DNA of 64,000 nt from Puffinus mauretanicus (taxonomy: Eukaryota > Chordata > Aves > Procellariiformes > Procellariidae): assembly GCA_023333565.1 (NCBI GenBank), contig JAJKFH010001548.1, positions 310,001-374,000 on the forward strand. Reading direction: 5' to 3'. The first letter of the stretch is position 1. Every line of letters begins with the position of its first letter. The translations under genes were made by a program, and so were the position numbers. Under the pieces are notes generated by a model, which was given only the letters and a program-made list of their open reading frames with translations, was not told the origin of the DNA and made no database searches. Of the stretch, positions 1-25,218 are shown in pieces.

Positions 1-19
1 TCTTTAGAACAGAACATCA

Positions 20-13214
<13,195 letters not shown>

Positions 13215-13622
13215 GGCGGCGCGGGGAGGCCGAGCCGGAGCCGTGACTGAGGAGAAGGAGACACCGCCGAGCGCACACCGGCACCGCCGCCGCCCCGCCC
13301 GCCGCGCCGCGCGTCACTTCCGGCGGCGTCACCGACGCGTCACTCCGCCCCACCCCCCCGGGGCGGGCGGTTGCCATGGCGCCGGGCCGGCCTCCGGGGG
13401 CGGTGCTGGTCGCGGCCGCCGGTGCGGCCTGTACCGGGGGGCCCGACCGGGAGCGGCTGCCGCCGGGTCCTCCAGCGCCTCGCCCTCCCGCCGAGGCCCG
13501 CGGCAGCCTTGCCCGGGCGGGCAGAGGCACCGGCTGCCCGCTTCGATTTCTCCCACGGCCCCGGGGTGGGCCCTGCGCCCCGGCACCACGACACGGAGCC
13601 TGCACGGGGCCACTGGGGCGGT

Positions 13623-13628
13623 TTTATT
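13623..13628 (-). other. ARR3: ARR3 polyadenylation signal AATAAA
   Basis: AATAAA on the minus strand, about 385 bp downstream of the ARR3 stop codon and about 410 bp upstream of the RAB41 start codon. Confidence 0.7.
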
Positions 13629-14013
13629 TATAACGGTGTCACAGAGTATTGCATAACGCAGGCAAACGACAAACACGCTGGAGACGGCGCTCGGCCGGGC
13701 TCCGGTGCACCCTCCCTATGCCGGTCCCCTCGCTGGCACCCATGGGTGCAAGGGGGTGGGAGCACCGTCCTCCACGTAGTCGGGGCTTTCCAGCGTGGCG
13801 GTACCGGCTGGCTCCCGCCACCGCAACCAGGGCTTGGAGCCAGTGCAAGGAGCCCGGGGGAGGAGGGCGTACCTAGGGGAATACATCGCACCGCGCGTAG
13901 AGGGCTGAGGTGTCTGCACTGCGTGCGGTACAGCGGGGGAACGCGCTACGGGCATCTACGTCCCAAAACGGGGTGCGTGGGACCAGTGGCTCTCCGTGCG
14001 AGCAGGCAGCAGG

Positions 14014-17000
14014 TTAGCTTTCCTCTTTGTCAGCCTCCTCCTTCTCATCTTCGTCGTCTTTCTCCCCCTTGAGTTTTTGGCGAGCGAATTCCTCGATGAC
14101 GATGTCCTCCTCGCTGGAAGGAAGAGCAGAGCGTGGTGAATCCGCGGAAGGCGGCCGTGGGGAGCCTGCAGTCCGGCTGCCCGGGCTGCACCGCAGCAAA
14201 GAGGGCGAAATCCCTGCTGACACCCAAACCCTGCTCCTACTGTGGGACAATGCGGTGCTTGCCCTGGCCCCGTCACCCCACACACCGCAGGGAACAGTTG
14301 GGTCACTGCGAGCCTGACCCGAGCACACAAATCCAGGACGGATTGACTGTGAGCGTGCATGACCGGAGGAGCTGGGCTCTCGCCTGCAACTTTTGGCATT
14401 TTTTAAGACAATATTTTGCATTGTCAAGGGAAAAAAGGGAAGGAAAAGAAATTAAAGTGGAGACAAAGAGATTAGTTACCTCCTTGCGAAAGGCAAGCAG
14501 CAGATGACATCAAGTAAGAGCCACAAAATGAAAAGTGGGGGAAGAAAACGGAAAAAAAGTGTCAGCAAAACCGATTCCAAAAGCTTGTGAATGTGAAACG
14601 ACTTGGCAAAATCTACAGGGAGCGATGGTGGGGACAGGCCAAGAGATTTCCTCCTCTGGAAGTTTAAATGTCCTCGCTGAGCTGGGAAACTGATAGGCTT
14701 TGGTGTGAAAGCCTTGCAGTTGCAGCCCGAGTTTCCAGGCTCCAAATCCCAGTGCTCGTGTCCCCTTGCAGGGTGTAACCAGACACAAAAACAGTTTTTT
14801 GGGGCTTTGCAAGCCAGGGCCGGCTGCGGGGCTGGTTGGCGGCCGTGGCTGCCAGGCACAGCTGCCAGGAATGGGTTTGGCACGCTGCAGCTTCCCGGAG
14901 GGAAGCAACCCCAGCTGTGGCTTCAGCTGGAGTAAGCTCATGTGGTGGGAGGAGAAGAGGGCTCTGGCATTGGGGAGTGTGCGGGGGCACGGGGCTGTGA
15001 CCAGCGCCGCTTCCAGCAGCCAAGGGACCTCAGCGTGGGGTGGATGGGGACTGAGGCCGTAGGGGACGTTATGTCCAGTGCTGGCACTTGTGACAGGGAG
15101 ACGCAGTACTGCCGGCTGCTTCTGAGGGACAAGGCAAGATCCGGGCTTGCAGCAGGAGAGGCTGTTGTGTTTGCAGCAAGGGTAGTTGTAAAATAAGCCC
15201 TAGAAATTTGCAGAATATGCGCTGAGCCCAGCATTTGAATCCTCCCAGCCTGTGACAATGCTCCTGCTGCCTGTGCCACCATGGAGGGTGTCATGCTGTC
15301 TGCCGTGACACAGGGGCTCAGGACTTTGCGTCCTGGATGATTTAATCCAAGGATTCTCAAACTGGAATGGGGCATCACATCCATCTGTGATGGATCTGTC
15401 ACATCCATCTGCGATGGATCTGTATGGTTTATGTGTTAGAGGAAATACTGCCTTGGGGTATAAGGAAACATCTTTTTACCTTGGCTTATCTGTAGTCCAT
15501 TGATAAGCAAAGCACAGGAAGGCAAGGATTGAGAGAGACACACATGCAGGTTAATAGAGAAAGGACATTTCAACTAACTTGTTAATGTTCAGGTGTTTTT
15601 CTGAAAAGACAGACGTTGAGACAGGTGGCAGCCGGGGTGCCGCGGGGAGGAGAGCTGCTCCCACGGCTGGTCCCAGACAGAGGGTGGCTGCCGCGCAGCC
15701 GGAGCAGCTCTGCCCGTCGCACAGCCAGGGGTGCTGGGGCAGAGCAGGGCCCTTTGCACAGAGGCGACTGCATCAGTGTTGCTTTTACCAGTTCCCCTCT
15801 GAACGGGAACTGCCTCTTCCTCCCCTGCGTTTCAGCCGCATCCCAGGCGCTACTTACCGTCCGCAGGCTTCGGGTGCATCAGGATGACAGGCAGCTCGAC
15901 ACCAACGTCGCTGGAAGGAAAAGCACTTCTTTCAATAAACCCGCCCAGCACCGCGCCGTGCTTGGCCCCACAGGCAGCTCCCTCCTTACCTGGAAGTGAG
16001 ATCCCCCAGGATGCTGCGGCAGCGGGAGAGAAAGGACAGAGATCAGCCAAGGCAGAGGGGGGAAGGTGTTAGACTTAGCTTTATAATAAGGTAGAAGATG
16101 GTTTATAATAGGGGTGAAAGGCAGCGGTGATGGGGATGGAGGAGTGGGAGTCAGAGAGCAGCCCAGCATCCGGCTGCACCTCAGCCCGGGGGAGCGGGGC
16201 AGGGACTAGGGGACCCACCGCATGAGTCCCTTCGTCACCTGTCTGGTGGTACAAGATCCCACAGCATAGCCCAAGGGGATGGTCCCTGCCCCCCGCGCCT
16301 GCAGAGCCTCACCCTCCTCGGGACACCACCAGGTTGACCTTCACTTTGTAGGACACCAGGATGCCCAGCACCTCCTTGTCCATGCCGGGTCTCAGGCTAG
16401 GAGAAAGGCAGAGCGGAGCAGTGAGGTGGGCAGTGCTGCTCGCAGACCCCGTCCGCTCCCCCCACAGCAGCTCCCGGGGCTGTCTCTGTGCCCCATTTCA
16501 TGTGGGGTGCCCTGGGGTGTAGCAGGAGAGAACAACACAACGTGGCAGTAGAAGAGACGGGAGGGCAGGTCACTTGGCTGAGGCCACAGAGCTGTTTCTG
16601 GAAGCCACTTGAGCTGCCTGAGCTGGGATTTACTCCTGAGACGAGACCCGATGCAGCTCTGCGAAGGGATACAGGGGCTTTGGACGATGGTTGGGACTGG
16701 GAGGCTACATCTCCTACGAGATGGAGAGGTGGTCTGTGGCCATGTTACAAAATCCCTACATTTTCCAGCTGGATGGGGTGGACTCAGGCACAAGAGGTGT
16801 GGGGGACCCTTGGTGGGAGCCCAGAGCATCCTGAGCAGCGGGAAGCTGTTGGAAAGGGGGGAAGGCATGAGTCCAGCTGTGGTGGGCAGCGGGGGAGCCC
16901 ACCCGGCTCTTACATGGTGGTGGAGGCCAGGTTGGTGTCCTCATGCTTGAGCTTGCCGTCGAGGGCGAGGCCTCGCTTCTCACGGTTGGCCGAGAGCGTG

Positions 17001-20000
17001 GGGGTGACAGAGTACGTTTTGGAGAAGGTGGAGTTGGCCGCCACGTTCTCGCTGGAAGGGGTGGGAGAGGAGAGCTCAGAGCCAGCACCAGCCTGGTGGG
17101 TGCTCAGCACCCGCCGGGGATGCTCAGCATTGCACCAGGCACCTGGGCAGAGCCAGACCCCCCCGCCCTGCCCTCCCCATGCAGCTGCCTGAGCCTGTTT
17201 CCTCCTTTCGTTCCCTTATACAACCACTTCTTTTTTCTACCCCCCGCCTTTGCTGCAGCCCTCCTCGTTCTCAGGGGCGCAGAGGCTGTGGCTGGCCTCA
17301 GAGATGCAAAGTGAGGAGAGGAAGCAGCGGGGGGGCAGCTGTGCACCTTCCCCCAGGGACCTCCCCAGCCAACACCAGCTTGCGCTGGTGGGCACGGTGT
17401 CCACAGCCTTCCCTCTCCTCTGCTTCCTCTGCATCTGCTCTTCTAACCCTGATATTTTTGCTGCCTGGTGTAAAACCGTCTTCCCTATCCCCTCTCCCCA
17501 TCACTCTCCCCTTCTCCTCCTCCTCCTCCTTTCTCTTCCTCCCTCTGGCCGTGACGCCATGCCACCCCCAGCCTCTTTTTACTTACTTTATCTCCTCAGC
17601 GCACACAGACTTCGTGTATTTGTCCAGCGAATAGAGGACCACATCTGTGATCTGATCAACTGGGGAGAGACAAGAGGGCGCAGGGTTGGTGATGCAGCAG
17701 AGGGACGGGCGTGCAGTCCCCATCTCCGACAGGGAGGCCGGGATGCGGTGGGCGCTGGGACATGCCCCTCCTGCCCCCTCTCACCTGAGATCTTAATTTT
17801 TTTCACAATCTTGTTGGTAGTGTTGTTGATGTTGACAGTCACATTGATGGGTTCTCCGTGGTAGTAGATCTGCAGTGGGAAGAGGCTCAGTTACGCGACT
17901 GGGCATCCTGCTCCCCATCCCTGGGGACACATGTGGTGGCACTAGCCAGGGGACAGTCCCCGTACTGACCTCCTTATCCAGGGAGGCTTCGAGGTGCAGG
18001 GGCTTGTCAGACATCATGAACTGCCGGGTGGTCTCTGTCTTCGGAGGTGGCCCCGTCTTCAGGGGAGCAAACTGGATCTTGCGGATGACGAGGCGCACCG
18101 AGTTCCTGCGGGGTGAGAAGCGGTCACCCCCAGTCCCCCCGGCAGGGATGTGTTGACACGGCCTTCAAGGGGAACACGTCGGCTGTCTTCAGGGACATCA
18201 CAGTGTCTCTAGCCAAAGGCTGCAAGCTGCAGCCTGCTCTTAGGACATGGTGGGCACTGATATGGGGACCACTGCCCCTCCTTCGGGCAAAGTAGCCCAT
18301 CCAAATGTGGCACAGGCTGACAGCAGGTCCTCGGCCAACCCCGAAGCTGGCCACCCCAAAACAATCCGGTGGTTTGGTTTTAGGGCCATGGCGCAGGAAA
18401 GGGATCCCCTGCAAATACCTCTTGTGAATTTTCTCCTCCAGATTTTCAGCACAAAATCCTTTGACCTCGAAATCCACGCCGCAGGCCTGGGGGGACACAT
18501 ACGGTCACTAAGCAGGAAGGGCTCAGAGCTGCCTGAGGTTTAGGTTCATTCCCCTCCTTCCTCTACTGCATCCCCGGAGATCCTGGTCCTGACTCCAGCC
18601 ATCCTTCCTCCCCAACCCTCACCCCACGGGCCACGTCCCCATGAAAGAAGCAGCTCTGATTTTTGGCACCCCACAACTTAACCCCCTGCCGGGGGAACGG
18701 GTCCAGGAGACAGGGGTCAGGGATAGCAACTCACCTTTCCCACATCGTCTGGTCCCGGCTGGAGGGTGACCGAGCAGGGCAGGTTGGTGGCAATCTGGGC
18801 AGAACAGGGAAAGAGAGAAAAAAGTAAATAAAGAACGTGCCCAGAGATGAGCCCTGGTGCACACCATGGAGGTGTGTGGTCAGGAAGGGCTGAGCAGCCC
18901 CTACCTCGAAGGTGAAGGGGTAGGCATTCTCCCCGAGCTTCTTCATCAGCCTCTCCTGCAAAGGAGTGAGGGTTTTGGGTGCCTGGTCCGGCACCGGTGG
19001 GAAGATCTGGGTGGTCAGGACATAGAGGTCCTTCCTGAAGGTCAAGCCGATAACGTCGAGGTCATCTCGGCCGTAGCGAAACGCGCAAGTCAGCGTCACG
19101 TACACTGAAGCCGGATGGAAACAGAGAGAAGCGGGGTTAGGGGAAGGGTGAGGTAATGGGAGGCATGGGGGAAAGTGGTTGAGAAAAGAGGAAAGAAAGA
19201 AAAACTACTTTAATAACTCTCTAGGAGAAATATGACCCTGTTATCAGGACCCAGACCTCAAACACCAAGTTAACAAGATTCATCACATCTTTCTGCAAGG
19301 CACAGGTAGCTTCAGAGCCGGTGCCCCAGGTGGAGGAGGCGAGAAGAAAGAAGCAGCTTTCCTCTCGGGATCAGCCACCATGACCCTGATGTATGACGAG
19401 CTGTAGACAACCTGTTGCAGTTTTAACCTGACTACAGTCCCAGGTTGCTTGAGCTTTGCACCAGTTTCCATCCCTTCCTCTTATAATGTGGGGTTTTGTG
19501 TCTTAATACCTTTTCTGTCCTTTAGGTACTCCGGGTCGATCAGGCAGACGCCATCTGCAAACAAGCAAAGAAGAAGGGCCAGTGAGCTCAGCTGCCCGGG
19601 AAGATCCTTGCAAAAATACAGTGCTTTTTAAAATCAAATAATATGCTTATCAGCTGGGAAGATGACCGAGGGGAGCTGCTGGTGAGGGGGACGGCGATGC
19701 CTCCACCAGCATCTCCACCAGCAGCATGGACAGGTTGTTTTCCAAAGGGATTTTGTCCCTTTCCCCACCATTTTTGTGTAAGGGTATTTGCAGGAAAATA
19801 GGACATTTGCTGCTCTGGAGCTGCCCTTGCTCCTCCTGCTCCAGTAGGAAGCAAAGACAAGCAGCCATGGGCACAGGGACCGGTCTCCCCGGCTGCTCGC
19901 TGCCCGTGCTGCTCGCTGCCCGTGCTTCCCCCTCCATGGCGGGCACGGCCCCACTCACCTACGGAGTCCACCGACTCTATGTGGTCCACAAAGTCTCTCT

Positions 20001-20984
20001 TCCCCAGGTAGATGGATAGCTGGAGGCAGCACACGGTGAAAGGAAGAAGGAAACAGGTTAGTGTTTGCCATGGAACCAGCTGAAATTTTCACACCCCAGG
20101 TGGTGTTGGGGGGCTCGTTAACCCTGCCATTGGTGCATTGGACCAGGCATTGCATTTAAGGATTCATATAGGTTTTTTTTTAAATTTCTAGTTTGAAAAG
20201 CGAGCCCTGCGGTGGCATTGTGGCACGTATAGCAGGAATCAATCCGATTTCAAAGGGAAGGGAAACCCAGCCTGCGTCCAGTCCCACGGGCAGAGCCAGC
20301 CCGGAGGAGCCCCGCAGCCCCTCCACACCGGCACAGCCTGCACCTTGGGCTGACCCGCACCCAGGGACAGGGCGCACGGTCCCATCTCTGCGTGCATGGA
20401 CTCACCTTGCTGTTGGGGCTGGTCTTCTTGAACACCCTGCGGAGGAAACACAAACAGACAGGTTGGGAATGCCCCGGATGAGGCTGGATGCGGCACAGCC
20501 AACTCCTGCGGCAGGCAGGGAGGGGGTGGCTGTTCATCTGCCTGGAGCGAGGAGGGAGAGCGCTTCCCTGCAAGCATGGTGCACCTCCAAGAGCTACGCC
20601 ATAGCGTGCACGGGATGTCCTGGCCTTGGGGAAGTCGGTGTCCTGCAATTCAGAGCCAAACCCACCCCGCCTGGCTGCCCCGGGGGATGTCATGCTCCTG
20701 AGCTCGGCTGAGGAGCGGGTGCATTAGTTGGCTGTGTCTTACGGGCAAGTGAGAAAGCACCAACACGCAGAAGAAGAGAGAAGGTGCTTTGCTGGCCCCG
20801 CGACGGCTTGCTCCATCTTGCTTCCGCAAGCTCATGTACCCGCCCGCGGGGGCAGAGGGTGGGGGGAGCCGGGGAGCTCGCTTTCTCCTTCTGCTCCTGC
20901 CCTGCATCACCCTGCTCCATCCCAATTAAAAAAAAAAAAAACCAAAAAAAGAAAAAAAGACACTTACTTCGATCCGTCTGCCAT
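14014..20984 (-). CDS. ARR3: Cone arrestin (arrestin-3, X-arrestin)
   Basis: Binds light-activated phosphorylated cone opsin and ends G-protein signalling. Sixteen coding exons on the minus strand: 20968-20984, 20406-20436, 19959-20019, 19510-19554, 18905-19104, 18735-18794, 18419-18486, 17970-18105, 17785-17869, 17587-17659, 16914-17051, 16313-16396, 15990-16013, 15858-15910, 15480-15489, 14014-14113. All junctions keep the frame and give 394 residues (human ARR3 388). Visible marks are [16 protein letters not shown], the finger loop [16 protein letters not shown], the phosphate-sensor strand [12 protein letters not shown], the polar-core/lariat segment [26 protein letters not shown] and the acidic C-tail EEDIVIEEF. 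The C-tail continues ARQKLKG, closer to beta-arrestins than human ARR3 is. Introns of 0.1-1.4 kb hold nothing else I can name. Confidence 0.93.
15375..15422. repeat. 24-bp tandem duplication, internally palindromic
   Basis: Two copies of a 24-bp unit differing at one base. Each contains ATCCAT and its complement ATGGAT. It lies in the ARR3 intron just downstream of the predicted microexon. Confidence 0.8.
15480..15489 (-). other. ARR3: ARR3 10-nt microexon (predicted)
   Basis: Exon 15858-15910 ends one base into a codon, while the last exon needs two preceding bases to read [10 protein letters not shown], so an exon of length 1 modulo 3 is required. At 15480-15489 the minus strand reads CTACAG, then ATAAGCCAAG, then GTAAAAAG: a 10-nt exon between AG and GT. 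It gives HPKPADDKPSEEDIV. Arrestin genes are known for such tiny exons near this position. The polypyrimidine tract upstream is weak. Confidence 0.65.
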
Positions 20985-21013
20985 TTTAAGTCAGAGGCCG
21001 TGCAGGCGGGGAT
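20968..21013 (-). other. ARR3: ARR3 exon 2: end of 5' UTR plus start codon
   Basis: The acceptor CTGCAG (21014-21016) is preceded by a pyrimidine run. The exon has about 29 bases of 5' UTR, then ATG at 20984, and ends in donor GTAAGT after 17 coding bases. Confidence 0.75.
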
Positions 21014-22472
21014 CTGCAGGGAGAGATGGAGGGGAAGTGCTGAGCGAGGTGGTGGGGAAGGGGCAGCCGCCGGCCGTCGCCAGCCAGCGGGACAGAACCA
21101 TTCTGTCCCAATGAACTGCAGGGCTGCGGCGCTGCTGGGCCTTTCGCCTTTGCAGAGCTCGGGTGGTCGGGGCTCAGCTGGGGCTGCCCAGCTTCGGGGC
21201 AGTGCACAAGGCACGTGCTGGTGGCTGGAGACCCGGCGGGGCAGCCGAGCCGAGCAAGCCCCTCGCCCTCGGCTGAAAAGGCAGTGAAGAGGAGGTGGAA
21301 GAGAAAAAGGGAGAGCGATGCCCCAGGCAGGGTAGGCTTCCGAAAATAGAAAGCACAGGGGTGACTCCCAAGGGAGCGAGTTCAAGGCTGGGAAAGGCAA
21401 GAAAATGAACAAAATGGCTTACGGAGTTTCAATTTTATGAATATTTCTGGTCTGCAGGAAATTGGCTGTTATGGCTTAACGGCAGGAACGGGCTCATTTT
21501 ATCCCATCACTCACGGGAGAGTGAAGAAACCACAGGCAGAAAGGTCGAAGGCAGCTTAACCACCCCACGGGCAGGGGGGTCTCGGGGTGCACAGCCCCGA
21601 CCCACGGTCCCTCCGTCCCCATCCCTGGCCGGCAGCGCCAGGGCCGGCTCTGGGAGGGCAGCGCCGGCAGCCCTGCCTTCACGCCGGGAGCCCAGCCGGG
21701 GCTGCCCAGCCCTGCCCGACTGCTGCCTGCGTTTTGCTTGCTCAAACCTGGCGTCCAGAATTAAACCGTAAATATCGCACTGATCACCAGCTGATTCACT
21801 GGGAGATTAGGTGGGATGAGCTCAGCTTCTTAAAGTTAGGCAGCTCTGACATTAGCAGAGCTTAAGCCCAGGCAGGATCTTAAGCCCCAGGGGCAGAGTT
21901 ACCTCTTTACGCAACCACAGGGATGCTGGGGAGAAAGAAGAAATTGATACGGGGGGGAGGAGATGATCCTCTTCCCCACAGGAAAACAAGGGATTAGTCC
22001 CAAACACAGGATCTTTGATGCCCTCAGGTGCTGCGGGATGTGAAGCTCGGGCATCCTCGCCTGCAGGGTTTCTTGGGCAGCAGCAAGAGAAGGTGCGAAG
22101 GGAGCGGGCGCAGAGCAGTGCCATGGGCTCGGGCCTCTCCAGAGCCCGGGAATTGGGGATGAGGTGATGAAAGGTGGAAGAGAGAAGAGCTGAACTCCTC
22201 ATCTGCATCTCCCAATCTCCAGAGAGGGCACTCGGACCCCTCCTGGCTTGGCTAAGCTCTCCCACGCTGCTACCCGACCCCTCCACCCATGCACTCTGGC
22301 TCGGCCACGCTGAAATCCTTTTGGCCACATTTTTCCCCTTTCAGCCCCAAACCACCCTCCTTCCAGCCACAGTCCGGCACCAATGTCCCTGCCCCCAAGT
22401 GTTTTACAAAGCAGCAGAATCCATGCCCCAAAGCGCTGGCAGGGCCCAGGCAGCAGAGCAGGCAACACTCAC

Positions 22473-22542
22473 CTGGTGGGTGGACGGACAGACAGACGCT
22501 CTCCTCTTCCTCTCCCAGCACGTCCCGCTGCCGCCCGGTCAC
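22473..22542 (-). other. ARR3: ARR3 noncoding first exon (predicted)
   Basis: A strong donor CAG/GTGAGTG at 22473/22472 lies about 100 bp downstream of a TATA box, with an acceptor available before the ATG exon. The transcription start near 22542 is inferred from the TATA position only. Confidence 0.55.
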
Positions 22543-22569
22543 TACGGGCTGCTCCCAGCCCTGCAGCTT

Positions 22570-22575
22570 CTTATA
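22570..22575 (-). promoter_or_regulatory. ARR3: ARR3 TATA box
   Basis: TATAAG on the minus strand (context GGGGTATAAGAAGCTG), about 95 bp upstream of the predicted first-exon donor. A TATA promoter fits a highly expressed, cell-type-restricted gene and contrasts with the CpG-island promoters of RAB41 and IGBP1. Confidence 0.6.
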
Positions 22576-23860
22576 CCCCCCCGGCGGTCCCTCCCCTGGC
22601 ATCTGATCTCGCCCGCTCGGCTTTGGCTGGAGATGCGGGGGGGTGTGGGTGTGCGCGCGCTGTGGGAGAGGTACTTTTGGGAAGAATCCTATTAGTTTAT
22701 TAACTGGGGAGATGCTTCATGAGTAGGAGTGGGCTATAAATATGGATGCTGCTGGAGCCCTGAGAAAGCAGCTTACGGAGATCGGCAAAGCAGGCTTAGG
22801 AGCAAGGTGACGGTAATTGAGGCGGAAGCTCTGCTCCTGATGGGCAGGGGCACGGGCAGGAGCGCGGATTCCCACAAGGGCTCTCTGCGACTGCTCCCAT
22901 GGCAAGTGGAGCTGGGCCAGCTCTGGGCACGAGGGTGGATGGAGATGGCAGAGGGGAGGGAGGGACCTGCCCGGTTTTATCCTTCCCTTACGTACTTTGC
23001 CGAATGGCTGACAGATGGATAGGAGGTGCAGGTGGCTTTTTGCATGGCCAACGTGCCCTTCTGGCTGGTCACCTAGAGGTGACTGCTGTGGTCCAGGGCA
23101 CATGGACACCCTTGCCATGGGGATGCTGATGTACAAGATGATGGGGCGAAGGCACACACGAGGCTTGGGGCTGCAGCGGCTGCTCCCGTGCCAGGCTTCA
23201 CCCCCCCAAAACAGCGGGGAAGGGCTGGCCACCCCTCGATGGTGGGACACAGACCTGCCACCGTCCCCCAGCACCGCTGGGCACTCTGCTCAGCCCTGTG
23301 TCATTTCATAATGCCGCGGGCTGGCCTTGCCTGACCCGATTAGCACATCATTAATTCAAGGTTTGCTGCTGCAAATAGAAAACTGTTAAAAGCACAGAGT
23401 GGATTTGCCTTTCGGCTGGCCGGGAGAGAAGCGCTCCCTGCTACCATCCTTCCTCGGCCACGGCTGGCGCGCAGGATCCCCCTCCCGCAGGATCCCTGCA
23501 GGATCCTCACGTGGATGCTGCCCCCGGGTTGGGCCTAGGGACAAGGCACAGACCCCAAGGACAACACAGGGCAGCCTGCAAACTGCTCCAGCAAGGCCCC
23601 ACTCATCTTCCTCACCTCCAGCATCCCTCAAGCCCTTGCTTGCTCGGCCAGACCCTTTGCTTTGAGCACGCACTTGGTGCTGGCTCAGCCCCCGGAGCTG
23701 AGCACCGAGGTTGGGATGTCCCTGCTGGTCGCTGTGCCTCCACCCCAGAGCTGCCAGCAGCCTCCTCCCAGCACCCTGGATCAGCTCAACGACCTTCAGC
23801 ACCTGGGCACCAACCCCTCCCAAATGCAGCCCACCTGTGCCCCCGGCCCTGTGGGCCACC

Positions 23861-23900
23861 AGGAGCCACTGGGAGCCACCAGGAGCCACTGGGAGCCACC
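23861..23900. repeat. 20-bp exact tandem duplication
   Basis: Unit AGGAGCCACTGGGAGCCACC occurs twice in tandem, with a partial copy before it. Confidence 0.85.
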
Positions 23901-24170
23901 ATGGCACGCCAGCCCTGCCAGCCCCACCAGCCCCGCTGCCCAGGGCTTTAGCTGTCAGCACACGCTGCCAGGGGCCAGGACTTGTGATCTCTTTAATTGC
24001 ACACAGGAGAGCTGCTTAGTTTGCAGATTAGCGGGCGCTATTTCAGCCAAGGTCAGGAGGACACGTGAACTGTGATCTTCCCGCTGGTGGATAGAAGAGG
24101 AGGAGGAGGAGGCAGCCCCAGCCGGGGGGGGATGGTGGAGCGGCCGGCTCCAGCGCCATGCCCAGGGCAC

Positions 24171-25058
24171 CTAATCCCGAGCTCTCGGTTTGCGGCTCTT
24201 CGTTAGGCTCTTAATAAGGCCTCTGAGACTGGTGTGGTTCACAAGGGCCATGGCCATAGGGTCTGCAGAGCATGCTGAGGATGCAGAGCAGATTTCATTA
24301 TGGGTGGCTTCAGCTACGTTTAATCCCAACTGGGTGGATTCAGCTAGGGAGATCTTACCCAGGTAGGGGGGCAGATATTTTCCCTCCCCAAAACGGTGGT
24401 GAGACAGACAGACCACATCCCTTCCCGCGCTCATGCCATGCTCTGAACCAAGCGCCGGGAAGGAAGCTGGGGGATGCTGCGCCGTGTTAAAAATAATAGG
24501 GAAATGAGACAGGGCTTCTTCCTTTTTCCTGTTTAATAAATGGCCAAAGGCTCCTCTCATCTGCCTCGTCCCACCCGTCCCTCCAGGTCCACGTGCTGCG
24601 TGAAGCACAGCTCAATCGGCCCCTTCCAGTGGGGCAGGATGCCGGCCGACGTGGGGCTGGTGGAGCATGTGGGGGCCTGGCTTCATCCCTGGCTCCCGAT
24701 GGACAGTGCCCTGCAGTGTCCTGCCTCCCCCGGGAATGGCTGCGGGGCTTCCCGCGTCCTCCCGCTTCGGTGCCCTCGCCCGCAGGAAGGGAGCCCGGGG
24801 GAGCCGGAGCCACCCAGCAAGCTGGCACTGATGAACCCCCATTGCCTTCCAAAATACAACTGTCCCCAGGGGCTGGCAGAGCTCCCCGGGTGCCGGCGCC
24901 AGTGCGTGTGGCAACGTCCCGGCTCAGCCTCTGGCACTGCGCACCGCAGCCCCCTTACGTAAACACCCGCAGCCGGTGCCGCTGATTTCTCAAAGCCCCT
25001 CAGAGCTCCAGGTCTTCTTCCCCTGATCCGGATTAGCAGCGTGGACAGCATTAATCCG
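24171..25058. promoter_or_regulatory. Candidate CRX/OTX site cluster upstream of ARR3
   Basis: CTAATCCC at 24171, TTTAATCCC at about 24319, GGATTAG at 25031 and ATTAATCC at 25051 lie within about 0.9 kb, 1.6-2.5 kb upstream of the predicted ARR3 start of transcription. Photoreceptor genes are commonly driven by CRX/OTX2 binding TAATCC. That this cluster controls ARR3 is inference. Confidence 0.35.
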
Positions 25059-25151
25059 AAGCCAGGCGCCTTCGCGGCTGCGGGGAATTATTGCCGCACT
25101 GTTAAGTAATGGGAGGGAGCAGCGCCGGCGGGAGCGGGTCTCTGGCAAGAC

Positions 25152-25218
25152 GGGGGTCTCCACCAGGATGGGGGTCTCCAGCAGGATGGGGGTCTCCAGC
25201 AGGATGGGGGTCTCCAGC
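25152..25218. repeat. 18-bp minisatellite, about 3.7 copies
   Basis: Unit GGGGGTCTCCAGCAGGAT repeated in tandem with one variant first copy. Confidence 0.85.

Noticed and set aside
14306..14312. 7-nt alternative ARR3 microexon (GCTCGCA between CAG and GTGACC)
   Set aside because: It would also satisfy the phase, but the donor is poor and the exon is unusually short even for arrestins. The 10-nt candidate at 15480 has better flanks and a typical length.
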